A stretch of DNA of 64,000 nucleotides, from assembly GCF_003946395.1 (NCBI RefSeq), contig NZ_RHNZ01000006.1:62001-126000 (forward strand), written 5' to 3'. A program made the translations under genes and the position numbers. Source of the DNA: Levilactobacillus fuyuanensis (GTDB taxonomy: Bacteria; Bacillota; Bacilli; Lactobacillales; Lactobacillaceae). Below, piece by piece: positions 25,148 through 32,733 of this stretch (its first letter is position 1; every line of letters begins with the position of its first letter). The notes under the pieces were generated by a model. That model did no database searches. It worked only from the letters and a program-made list of their open reading frames with translations, and was not told the origin of the DNA.

Positions 25148-25192
25148 GATTACGCCTTTAGAACATCTTAATATATTACAGTCGAAATTCCA

Positions 25193-25221
25193 TTGACACA
25201 TTTTTGTAACATGCCTATAAT
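25193..25221 (+). promoter_or_regulatory. Perfect consensus sigma-A promoter
   Basis: TTGACA (25193-25198), 17-base spacer, TATAAT (25216-25221). It drives the secreted-protein gene at 25256 and predicts strong expression. Confidence 0.9.
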
Positions 25222-25255
25222 AATTGTAATCTTTGGAAGAGGGAGTGGGATTGTT

Positions 25256-25948
25256 ATGAAGAAATCTTTAGTATTAATGACTGTTTTGGGGTTAGTTGCA
25301 CCGATGGCATTGGCCGTACCAGCCTCTGCTAAGAGCACTACGGCAGTTGTAACAGCGGCTAAGCAAAGCCATACTTACACCATCGTTTCATCCAGCTTTT
25401 TCAAACAGGCGAAAACCGTACACACTAAGGATGCCAAGCCAGTCGTTTACAAGGCTAGCATCGCGGCTGATCGCCCAACGATGACGCTGACGGCCAAGGG
25501 GAAGCTGAAGTCGGGCACCACCTACAAGGTTACCAAACAGGCGAAATTAAAGTTAACGGCTAAGAAGACACAGAAATACAGCTACGTTAAGGGGCAAGGC
25601 TGGGTTGTTGCCAGCAAGTTAACGGCGGGGAAGTTCAAGGCCGCTGATGGCATCAAGGCAAAGCCAACCAAGTACACCATCGTTTCATCCAGCTTTTATA
25701 AGAAGGCGAAAACAGTCCACACCAAAGATGCTAAGCCAGTCGTTTACAAGGCCAGCATCGCAGCAGACCGGCCAACGGCAACGTTGACGGCCAAGGGACA
25801 ATTGAAATCCAGTACCACTTACAAAGTAACTCGGCAATTAAAGCTGAAGAGTTCAACCAAGAAGACAAAGACGTTTAGCTACGTGAAGGGTCAAGGGTGG
25901 GTTCTGAAGAGCGCCTTAACCAATGGTCAATTCAAAAACGCTGACTAA
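25256..25948 (+). CDS. Secreted protein of two tandem ~95-residue repeats
   Basis: 230 residues from ATG 25256 (AGAGGGAG upstream). A signal peptide MKKSLVLMTVLGLVAPMALA is followed by a PASA/KST cleavage region. Two near-identical repeats follow, each opening with YTIVSSSF and carrying KTVHTKDAKPVVYKASIAA, KSGTTYKV (or KSSTTYKV) and SYVKGQGWV. They are very basic (Lys-rich) and resemble cell-wall-binding or SH3-like modules of lactobacillus surface proteins, but I cannot name the family. There is no LPXTG or membrane anchor. The perfect consensus promoter suggests an abundant exported protein. Confidence 0.82.
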   Translation: MKKSLVLMTVLGLVAPMALAVPASAKSTTAVVTAAKQSHTYTIVSSSFFKQAKTVHTKDAKPVVYKASIAADRPTMTLTAKGKLKSGTTYKVTKQAKLKLTAKKTQKYSYVKGQGWVVASKLTAGKFKAADGIKAKPTKYTIVSSSFYKKAKTVHTKDAKPVVYKASIAADRPTATLTAKGQLKSSTTYKVTRQLKLKSSTKKTKTFSYVKGQGWVLKSALTNGQFKNAD

Positions 25949-25998
25949 TTGGGGAATTAGTTTGTTATACAGACATGGTCATTGAAGTAAGGAAAATG

Positions 25999-26036
25999 AA
26001 GCATCGGTCATCCGGGAGGTGGCGGTGCTTTTATTT
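25999..26036 (+). terminator. Terminator of the secreted-protein gene
   Basis: 8-bp stem AAGCATCG/CGGTGCTT (25999-26006/26023-26030) followed by TTATTTT. Confidence 0.8.
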
Positions 26037-26045
26037 TGGGGAGAG

Positions 26046-26105
26046 TTGACTAGTAGATTGCCGATGGCCTACTAATCACTTGCGTAAAAAAATAATTCTA
26101 GTAGG
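26046..26105 (+). promoter_or_regulatory. Possible promoter/operator of the ArsR gene
   Basis: TTGACT (26046-26051) and TACTAA (26070-26075) with 18-base spacing overlap the inverted pair CCTACTA (26068-26074) and TAGTAGG (26099-26105); TAGTAG also occurs at 26051. Candidate regulatory site. Confidence 0.35.
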
Positions 26106-26114
26106 ATAAAAGTT

Positions 26115-26402
26115 ATGATAAAGCAAACGCAGATAACTGAAGAGAGCATCAAAGTGTTTAAAGCACTAGCTGATCCTATTCGCTTGGAAATTATTAAGTA
26201 TCTAAGTCAGCTGGACCACGAAGTTTCTTGTGGTGAGATCAGTCAGACGATGCAGATTAGTAAGACGTCCGGTTCGTATCATTTCAAAATTTTACAGGAG
26301 GCGGGCCTGATCTCGGTACGGAAGGTAGCACGTGAAAAATATGTTATTTTAGACCGGTCGACTTTTGACCGACACCTAACCCATTTCTGGCAAAACCTAT
26401 AG
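26115..26402 (+). CDS. ArsR/SmtB-family winged-helix repressor
   Basis: 95 residues, typical ArsR length. KALADPIRLEIIKYLSQ opens the domain and the recognition region is QISKTSGSYHFKILQEAGLI. No CxC or other metal-binding cysteine motif is apparent (a single Cys in VSCGEIS), so the ligand is probably not a thiophilic metal. It lies upstream of a DHA2-type exporter whose promoter carries a perfect 10-bp dyad, the likely operator. Own ribosome site is weak (AGGAT). Confidence 0.88.
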   Translation: MIKQTQITEESIKVFKALADPIRLEIIKYLSQLDHEVSCGEISQTMQISKTSGSYHFKILQEAGLISVRKVAREKYVILDRSTFDRHLTHFWQNL

Positions 26403-26418
26403 CCGATTAGACCATTGG

Positions 26419-26447
26419 AGAGGCGCTCATTGTGAGCGCCTCTTTTT
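26419..26447 (+). terminator. Terminator after the ArsR gene
   Basis: 11-bp stem 26419-26429/26433-26443 with 3-base loop and T5. Confidence 0.93.
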
Positions 26448-26459
26448 AGACATTGCATC

Positions 26460-26515
26460 TTGTCAGCAACTTCCGGCAATGGTATGTTTACATAGTTCAA
26501 AGATATTTGAACTAT
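26460..26515 (+). promoter_or_regulatory. Promoter and perfect palindromic operator of the exporter gene
   Basis: TTGTCA (26460-26465), 17-base spacer, TATGTT (26483-26488). Directly downstream, over the expected start site, is a perfect dyad: ATAGTTCAAA (26492-26501), GATA, TTTGAACTAT (26506-26515). TTCAAA...TTTGAA sites are typical of ArsR-family operators, so the ArsR protein at 26115 is the expected repressor. Confidence 0.78.
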
Positions 26516-26538
26516 ATTCAACCACGGGAGATGGGGAA

Positions 26539-27906
26539 ATGACAGGGGAAACGGTAAATTCTAGATGGATACTTGTACTGACATCGTTAGGCTTTTTCAT
26601 GGCCATGATGGATGCAATGATTGTAACGACAGCATCAACGGCGATTCGCACTGAGTTTCAGATTTCGGTAAACACCTTGCAGTGGGCACTGAATGCTTAT
26701 AACATTACGATTGCGGCAGTTTTACTGGTCGGTGTCTCGCTAGGAGAGCGTTGGGGTCGCCGCAAAATTTATAACTGGGGAATTCTGATTTTTACAGTTG
26801 GCTCAGTTCTCTGTGCTTTGGCCAATGGTATTGGGTGGCTGATTCTTGCCCGAATTGTTGAGGGCCTGGGTGCCTCTGTCATGACACCGATGTCGATGGC
26901 TATTCTCACCAGTGCTTTGCCGCCGGCGCAACGGGGACGGGCGTTAGGTATTTGGAGCGGCATTGGGGGCTTGGCCTTGATTGTCGGTCCCTCGCTTGGT
27001 GGGTTCATCGTCGCGAAGCTAGCCTGGCAGTGGATCTTCTGGATCAACGTGCCGATTGGCATCGTGGCTATCTGGCTATCAAAACGCCATTTACCAGAGA
27101 GTCACGGACAAAGCAATCCGATTAACTTAGTTGATAATGCCTTAGTTATTCTTACGATGGCAGGTGTAATTTGGGCATTGTCTGCAACGACAAGCAGCTC
27201 GACCTTCGCACAATTAGGACTTATCTTCGTTATTGCGTTACTCAGTTTGGGGTGTGGGGCCTGGTTTATTTATCGTCAGGCGCACGAAGCCTTACCGATG
27301 ATGCCGTTAAGCCTGTTTCAAGAAAGAACGTTTAGCGGTGGAAACCTCGCAACGGCTTGCCTGTATGGCTCAATGTACGGCGTGGTCTTCTTCCTACCGC
27401 AATATCTACAGGCCAGTCAACAAAGCACTGCGCTAGTTGCTGGACTGGAGCTGTTACCATGGACGGGGACATTGGTCGTCGTTGCACCGTTTGCAGGACA
27501 GGCTGTCGATCGGTTTGGTGAGCGTTGGGTTGCCACGTTAGGACTGCTCTGCCAGGGTGTTGGCTACCTGCTAATTGCGGTGTTTGTACATAAAAATTAT
27601 GGGTGGTTCGTCTTACCACTAATGCTGGCAGGCGTGGGATTGTCAATGGCAGGACCAGCCCTGCAAAAATCTGTGATTGGTGCGGTGCCACGGGTAATGA
27701 TTGGTAAAGCCTCCGGAATTTATAATGTCTTCCGATTGTTGGGCGGTGCCCTAGGGACAACGCTTGCCGTAATGATCTTTTACCAGTTCCGCGGCGCTAA
27801 TTTTGCTGGTGGATTTCAAGCAACGATGGTGGGAACGGCAGCAATCTCGTTACTGGGAATCGTGTGGTCAAGCCGATTGCGTGTAGGACAAAGAGAAAAT
27901 ATGTAA
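26539..27906 (+). CDS. DHA2-family (14-TM) MFS multidrug exporter
   Basis: 455 residues from ATG 26539 (GGGAG at 26526-26530). TM1 carries LGFFMAMMDAMIVTTAS, followed by LQWALNAYNITIAA, GERWGRRKIYNW (motif A) and GPSLGGFIVAKLAWQWIFWINVP (motif C). This fits the EmrB/LmrB/QacA group, which exports drugs with proton exchange. Unlike the other two DHA2 genes of the window it lacks the large C-terminal loop. It follows the ArsR gene on the same strand behind its own promoter and operator. Confidence 0.9.
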   Translation: MTGETVNSRWILVLTSLGFFMAMMDAMIVTTASTAIRTEFQISVNTLQWALNAYNITIAAVLLVGVSLGERWGRRKIYNWGILIFTVGSVLCALANGIGWLILARIVEGLGASVMTPMSMAILTSALPPAQRGRALGIWSGIGGLALIVGPSLGGFIVAKLAWQWIFWINVPIGIVAIWLSKRHLPESHGQSNPINLVDNALVILTMAGVIWALSATTSSSTFAQLGLIFVIALLSLGCGAWFIYRQAHEALPMMPLSLFQERTFSGGNLATACLYGSMYGVVFFLPQYLQASQQSTALVAGLELLPWTGTLVVVAPFAGQAVDRFGERWVATLGLLCQGVGYLLIAVFVHKNYGWFVLPLMLAGVGLSMAGPALQKSVIGAVPRVMIGKASGIYNVFRLLGGALGTTLAVMIFYQFRGANFAGGFQATMVGTAAISLLGIVWSSRLRVGQRENM

Positions 27907-27990
27907 AACTAGTCTGATGTGGTTTGAACGTCTCCGTAAATAGCGTATGATAGAAATTAAGCTTAAAGATTCCTGAAGGAGGCCATCAAC

Positions 27991-28488
27991 ATGGCAGATG
28001 TCTTACTAGTCATTGATCTTCAAAACGGTGTTTGTTACGGTGAACAAACCGCTGTGAATATGCCCCAAGTCATTGCGGGTGTCAACGCGAGAATCGCGGC
28101 ATACCGCAAGGCTAAGAAGCCGATTGTCTTTGTCCAGCATACGGATGAAGACTTGGTTAAAGGAACCCACGATTGGGAATTGATTCCCGAACTGGATTAC
28201 CGTGACACGGATCCCTTAGTTTCTAAGAATCATGCGAATGCTTTTTACCATACTAATTTGCGGCGCGTCTTGACGAGCTTTGCCGCCGAGTCTTTGGAAA
28301 TCTGCGGCGCACAGGTTGAATACTGTGTCGACACGACAACCAAAGTGGCCCATGGTATTGGCTACGACTTACAAATGACGCGGGGGTTAACGACCACCGT
28401 GGACAATAAATTTATGACGGCCGAACAGACCATTGCCTTTTATGAGGGCATTTGGAATCATCGGTTTGTGACGATGTTAGAGGCTTAG
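27991..28488 (+). CDS. Isochorismatase-family cysteine hydrolase
   Basis: 165 residues with the catalytic triad of the family: Asp in LLVIDLQNGV, Lys in SKNHANAFYHT, and Cys in EICGAQVEYCVDTT. The non-prolyl cis-peptide region precedes the Cys. Relatives hydrolyse amides such as nicotinamide, pyrazinamide or N-carbamoyl compounds; the substrate here cannot be told. The strong AGGAGG precedes ATG 27991. Single gene, close behind the exporter. Confidence 0.88.
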   Translation: MADVLLVIDLQNGVCYGEQTAVNMPQVIAGVNARIAAYRKAKKPIVFVQHTDEDLVKGTHDWELIPELDYRDTDPLVSKNHANAFYHTNLRRVLTSFAAESLEICGAQVEYCVDTTTKVAHGIGYDLQMTRGLTTTVDNKFMTAEQTIAFYEGIWNHRFVTMLEA

Positions 28489-28495
28489 TGATTCG

Positions 28496-28527
28496 AGCTC
28501 ACTGCGAATGATGGTGAGCTTTTTTTA
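28496..28527 (+). terminator. Terminator after the isochorismatase-like gene
   Basis: AGCTCAC/GTGAGCT stem (28496-28502/28514-28520) followed by T7. Confidence 0.92.
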
Positions 28528-28623
28528 TGCCCTTTTGTAAAATAGTCTTGCCTTAGTGTTGCACGAGGGGCTTATACTTGAGCTATGAAATCGACATTTT
28601 TGCATTGGGGGAGTGTTATTCTT

Positions 28624-29469
28624 ATGAAAAAAAGATTACTAATGTTCATGGGCATCGGACTACTTGTGCTGGGACTATCAGCTTGCAGTATGGGAAGCAA
28701 GCATACTAGCACCGCGTCCAACCTACCGGATTCCAGTAAGTATGAACCAACCCTGTTCTTTCACGGCTGGGGAAGTAGCTATCATGCGGAAGAACAGATG
28801 GCCCAGTCGCTGGTAAATGCTGGTCTGACGAAAACCATCGTTCGGGCAACCGTTTCGAAACACGGAAAGGTTACCTTGTCCGGCCATTTCCGTAAGGGCG
28901 ACTACCATCCTATTGTGGAGGTGGGGTTCGAGGGTAATCGAAATTCTAATCCGCGCCAGTGGGGACGCTGGGCCGAGGCAACGGTGATCAAGCTGCAACA
29001 GACGTATCATACAAAGCGATTCAATATGGTCGGCCATTCGATGGGGAATATGGCAATCATGTATTATCTCTTGGATAACTCGAATAAGCTACCTAAGTTG
29101 CAGAAACAGGTCGATGTTGCCGGGCACTTCAATGGCATTCTTGGAATGGGTGACGAACCGAATCAAATGAAACTTCAACCGAATGGTAAACCCGAAAAGA
29201 TGCAGGCTGCCTATAAGGCCTTGCTGCCACTACGTCATACGTACCCAAAAAATCAAATTGCCGTTTTGAATATTTACGGGGATAAGAACGACGGATCTCA
29301 TTCGGATGGTTCTGTTAGCAACGCCTCTTCAAAGTCGTTGCGGTATCTGGTTGCCAATCGGGCCAAGTCCTATCAGGAACGGAAGATTGTTGGCGCGAAC
29401 GCCCAGCACAGCAAGCTTCATGACAATGCACAGGTTGATAAGTTCTTGATTGATTTTCTGGACGATTAG
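28624..29469 (+). CDS. Lipid-anchored DUF915-type alpha/beta hydrolase
   Basis: 281 residues from ATG 28624 (GGGGGAG upstream; the frame also opens at 28585). A lipoprotein signal ends in the lipobox LSAC with Cys21. The hydrolase shows the oxyanion motif LFFHGWGSSYHAEEQM, the nucleophile elbow GHSMGNMAIMYYL and a final His in NAQHSKLHDN. Proteins of this family in lactobacilli are cell-surface esterase-like enzymes of unknown substrate. Single gene with its own terminator downstream. Confidence 0.88.
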   Translation: MKKRLLMFMGIGLLVLGLSACSMGSKHTSTASNLPDSSKYEPTLFFHGWGSSYHAEEQMAQSLVNAGLTKTIVRATVSKHGKVTLSGHFRKGDYHPIVEVGFEGNRNSNPRQWGRWAEATVIKLQQTYHTKRFNMVGHSMGNMAIMYYLLDNSNKLPKLQKQVDVAGHFNGILGMGDEPNQMKLQPNGKPEKMQAAYKALLPLRHTYPKNQIAVLNIYGDKNDGSHSDGSVSNASSKSLRYLVANRAKSYQERKIVGANAQHSKLHDNAQVDKFLIDFLDD

Positions 29470-29553
29470 TCGTGTTTCCAGACCGAGCTTTATTTAACAT
29501 TGAGATTTAAAAAGAGCCTGCGGAGTAGCCACAAGCTCATATATATTTTGCGG

Positions 29554-29588
29554 GCACACCTTATTATCTTAGTGGGTGTGCTTTTTTT
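29554..29588 (+). terminator. Terminator after the DUF915 gene
   Basis: GCACACC/GGTGTGC stem (29554-29560/29575-29581) followed by T7. Confidence 0.9.
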
Positions 29589-29628
29589 CTAAAAGTAAAT
29601 AATATGGTAAATCCTCAATCTAATATAT

Positions 29629-30165
29629 TCAAGGTTTCAACAGCGTGAACCGTGCCACCAGCTGACCCAGATATCGTGGCGACTCAACAAATCCCCGTTT
29701 GACCCAGTTGACTGTGATATTAATGACGGCACCAGAAAAGTATTCTAAATAGTACGGTTCGTTTAAACGTGAGCTATGACCGCCGATACGGTCTTGTTTA
29801 ATCAGTAATTGGAATACAGTTTGGAACGTTTGCAAGAGGACGTCCAGTTGGCCATTTTTGATCAGCAGCTGGTAAGTTTCAGCCTCTAACTTGGTATTCT
29901 CGAAGTAGTGCATCATTAAGTCAGCGAGTTCAACTTGAGATGTCCGTGGTAACCGCCGCAGGTAGCTGAGCATATTTTGCGTTTGGTACGCGATGATAAT
30001 TTGATCGAAGCTTTGATAGTGCCGGTAAAAGTACGTCCGGGAAACGCGAGCCCGGTGGCATAGCTCGGTGATGGAGATGGTCGCCATGGGCTTTTGCATC
30101 ATCAGCTCCAGTAGTGCTTGGTAGATGGTCACCAAGTTTTGTTGTTTGCGTTCTTGTGGGTTCAT
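29629..30165 (-). CDS. TetR/AcrR-family regulator
   Basis: 178 residues. The HTH is near the N-terminus: ATISITELCHRARVSRTYFY, with the RHYQSFDQIIIAYQ linker helix. The C-terminal domain resembles TetR_C_7/8-type ligand domains of Firmicutes. It is divergent from the DHA2 exporter at 30256, and a dyad between the two (30198-30231) is the likely operator. It is distinct in sequence from the TetR protein at 16712, although the pairing with a loop-bearing DHA2 exporter is the same. Confidence 0.88.
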   Translation of the reverse strand: MNPQERKQQNLVTIYQALLELMMQKPMATISITELCHRARVSRTYFYRHYQSFDQIIIAYQTQNMLSYLRRLPRTSQVELADLMMHYFENTKLEAETYQLLIKNGQLDVLLQTFQTVFQLLIKQDRIGGHSSRLNEPYYLEYFSGAVINITVNWVKRGFVESPRYLGQLVARFTLLKP

Positions 30166-30197
30166 GGGTCACAACATCCCCCTTTCTGTAACCTAAA

Positions 30198-30231
30198 GCT
30201 AGTTTAGCGTGAGCGATGCTCGTAGACTAGC
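30198..30231. promoter_or_regulatory. Dyad operator between TetR gene and exporter
   Basis: GCTAGTTTA (30198-30206) is inverted in TAGACTAGC (30223-30231), with an inner GAGC-GAT-GCTC dyad (30211-30221). A candidate TetR operator in the 90-base divergent region. Confidence 0.6.
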
Positions 30232-30255
30232 GATAACACTTGGGGAGGGGATCTT

Positions 30256-31959
30256 ATGTTGAAAAAATCCACACAGTTAGTTGGGACAATGGCCATTGGC
30301 ATTTTCCTATGTATGTTGGATACAACGGTGATGAACATTGCGTTACCAGCGATTCAAACGGGGCTGTCGACCAGTCTGGAGCAACTCTCATGGGCGCTCA
30401 ATTTGTATACCATCTTGTTTGCAAGTTTGACGATTCCTTTGGGCCGACTAGCAGATATTCATGGTCGTAGCCGGTTTTACATCTTAGGTCTAGTGTTATT
30501 TCTAGTCGGTTCACTATTTTCTGGATTATCAGCTAATGTAGCGTGGCTAATTGTGGGCCGGGGAGTTCAGAGTCTGGGAGCAGCAATCATCTTCCCAGCT
30601 AGTATGACAATTGGTATTCAGAGCGTTCCTATGGAAAAGCGAACCAGTGCGATTGCCACACTGGGCGTCACGCAAGGACTAGCGGCGGCCATGGGACCAA
30701 CGATTGGCGGAATCGTGACGCAATTCTTCGGTTGGCGCGGAATATTCTTGATCAACGTGCCGTTTACCTTGCTCTCACTCACGCTTTGCTGGCGGTTGTT
30801 CGATCTACATGAAAGCAAGCAAACCAAGGAACGTTTAGATATTGCTGGTTCGCTACTCTCAATGCTGATGTTATTCAGCCTAACCCTGTTGCTGGTCAAG
30901 GGTAGCGACTGGGGGTGGACGAGTGGGAGAGGTCTGGGACTTGGACTACTGAGTCTTGTTGCACTGGTTGCTTTTATTGTGGTCGAAGCACATAGTCAAC
31001 AACCTATGGTGCCGCTGGCTTTATTTAAGGACAAACAGTTTGTCGGGTCAGCAGTTGTGACCGTGATGTCCGGTATCTTTCTGGTTGCGCTATTAGTCTT
31101 GATGCCGAGCTTCTTTACGAAGGTACAAAATAAGGGGGAGCTCCTGGCAGCACTGATGATTACGCCGGCCTCGCTCATGATCTTCATCTGGTCACCCATC
31201 AGCGGTTGGTTGTTATCCAAGGTGGGGCCGCGAGCCGTCATTTTGATGGGGAGTCTGTCTATGATTGGGGGTTACGTGCTCCTTAGTCAAATGAATCCCA
31301 ATGTGTATTGGCAGATTTGTGTGGCGGCAATACTAGTAGGAGCAGGCTATGGTATCGTGATCGGGCCAATTACGGTATTGGCGGCCGGCGATTTCACCGG
31401 CAACCTGCTAACGGCCTCGCAGAGCGTCATTGGTGTTTTTCGGCAGATTGGGACATCCCTAGCCGTGGCCATTTTTGTGTCGGCACTGTCTGCGAATTTA
31501 GTAACAGCGAAAACCAACATTTGGACTTTTGCGCAGGACAGAGTCGAGGCTCTATCGGTCACTGCTAAGGTGAAGCGGGACACGTTGCTGCAGGTAAAAA
31601 TGCAGCTAGCAGCGGAGAAAATACCTAAACAGCAACAGACAACGTTCATCGGTAAGACGAAAACACAACGACTGATCCGCTTAAACTATCAGAAAGCCTT
31701 GCGAAAAAATGAGTTGAGCCAAGCGCCGACTACCGTTAAGCGGAGCATCTACCGGCAGGTTAGCCAGGCCGTTACAACGCAGGTCTCTCGGGACAACAGG
31801 ACCTTGACTCCGGTAGTTGCGACAATCAGGAGCGAAACCAAGCAACAATTAACACAGGCCTTCTTGCGGCCATATCGATTGGCGTTACCGTTTACGTTCG
31901 GCATGCTATTGACGATATTTCTGTTTAGAAAACGCTGGAATTATCTGAATCGGAACTAA
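30256..31959 (+). CDS. DHA2-family MFS exporter with large C-terminal loop
   Basis: 567 residues. TM1 has FLCMLDTTVMNIALPAI, then LSWALNLYTILFASLTIPLG, GRLADIHGRSRF and GPTIGGIVTQFFGWRGIF. Paralogous to the exporter at 14813-16558. Between the last two helices is a basic, Gln/Thr-rich, probably helical insert of about 130 residues (roughly 415-545). The start ATG follows GGGGAGGGG. Expected substrate is hydrophobic toxic compounds, but nothing in the sequence names one. Probably repressed by the divergent TetR protein. Confidence 0.9.
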   Translation: MLKKSTQLVGTMAIGIFLCMLDTTVMNIALPAIQTGLSTSLEQLSWALNLYTILFASLTIPLGRLADIHGRSRFYILGLVLFLVGSLFSGLSANVAWLIVGRGVQSLGAAIIFPASMTIGIQSVPMEKRTSAIATLGVTQGLAAAMGPTIGGIVTQFFGWRGIFLINVPFTLLSLTLCWRLFDLHESKQTKERLDIAGSLLSMLMLFSLTLLLVKGSDWGWTSGRGLGLGLLSLVALVAFIVVEAHSQQPMVPLALFKDKQFVGSAVVTVMSGIFLVALLVLMPSFFTKVQNKGELLAALMITPASLMIFIWSPISGWLLSKVGPRAVILMGSLSMIGGYVLLSQMNPNVYWQICVAAILVGAGYGIVIGPITVLAAGDFTGNLLTASQSVIGVFRQIGTSLAVAIFVSALSANLVTAKTNIWTFAQDRVEALSVTAKVKRDTLLQVKMQLAAEKIPKQQQTTFIGKTKTQRLIRLNYQKALRKNELSQAPTTVKRSIYRQVSQAVTTQVSRDNRTLTPVVATIRSETKQQLTQAFLRPYRLALPFTFGMLLTIFLFRKRWNYLNRN

Positions 31960-32021
31960 AAAGTTAATATCGAGTTAAATTCTAACGTTCAAAATGAATT
32001 ACAGTTCCAAGGGCAAGTTGA

Positions 32022-32219
32022 AGTGATGTGTCCTATGATGACATTGCACGGTTAATGCTTGAAGCCGTTAGTGCTCGTCGGCCTAAGACGCGTTACCAAT
32101 TGACAATGATGGATACGATCTCGGTAGTGATTGCGCGAAAATTATCTTATAAAATATTTGATCGTGGCATTCGACTTGGTACAACATGCTTAATATTTTT
32201 ACAAATGAAGCTGATGTAA
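32022..32219 (+). pseudogene. C-terminal remnant of a short-chain dehydrogenase
   Basis: The open stretch begins after an in-frame TGA (32019-32021) and reads YDDIARLMLEAVSARRPKTR then KIFDRGIRLG. This matches the end of classical short-chain dehydrogenases (the ALTAKRPKTRY region and the final helix). No Rossmann motif or catalytic Tyr-x-x-x-Lys is left upstream and no ribosome site is present. A decayed fragment. Confidence 0.6.
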
Positions 32220-32259
32220 GCTAAAATAGATAGGATACTATGCTAAAAGGAGTTGCATC

Positions 32260-32607
32260 GTGAAAATTACAAAAGAAGAACTCATTAAACTCAGTAGTCA
32301 TGATAAGGCGGTCAGTGTTGACAGGCCGTTCAACGCGCCAGGTCGTCGTAACCAAATTATTTTTGATGCGCTTCGCCATCAAGATAGCAAAAAAATATTT
32401 GGCCTCGTCTATGAGAAGGATGACACGCTGTACATCGATTTGAAATGTGATTCTAGAAATATTGATGAGTTGGTGTCCGCGTTTCCTTACATCCTACCGG
32501 GTCAGCATTTTACGAAGCAACATTGGATTACGCTCGACATTCCGCGATTGCCTTCCAGAGATGAACTGGCAAAGCTTGTGGATGCCAGCTATCGATTAAC
32601 CGATTAG
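32260..32607 (+). CDS. MmcQ/YjbR-family protein
   Basis: 115 residues with the family pattern: an N-terminal helix, the KIFGLVYEKDDTLYIDLKCD strand pair, FPYILPGQHFTKQHWITL and a final helix RDELAKLVDASYRL. The fold resembles a double-wing DNA-binding domain in the E. coli homologue, but its role is not known. The start ATG(GTG) region: GTG 32260 follows AAAGGAG. Single gene ahead of a strong terminator. Confidence 0.85.
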   Translation: MKITKEELIKLSSHDKAVSVDRPFNAPGRRNQIIFDALRHQDSKKIFGLVYEKDDTLYIDLKCDSRNIDELVSAFPYILPGQHFTKQHWITLDIPRLPSRDELAKLVDASYRLTD

Positions 32608-32664
32608 ACGTGGGTCCGGCTAAATTATGTTTCACTATTATATAATAATTGTTTTTTTAACATG

Positions 32665-32715
32665 TAAAATATCGGCTTAACCCAGTTTACATTGCCAGGT
32701 TAAGCCGATATTTTA
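32665..32715. terminator. Strong bidirectional terminator
   Basis: Perfect 17-bp stem 32666-32682/32698-32714 with AAAA and TTTT ends and a 15-base loop, between the convergent YjbR-like and xerS genes. Confidence 0.94.
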
Positions 32716-32733
32716 GTTTTCATTTAAAGCGTG

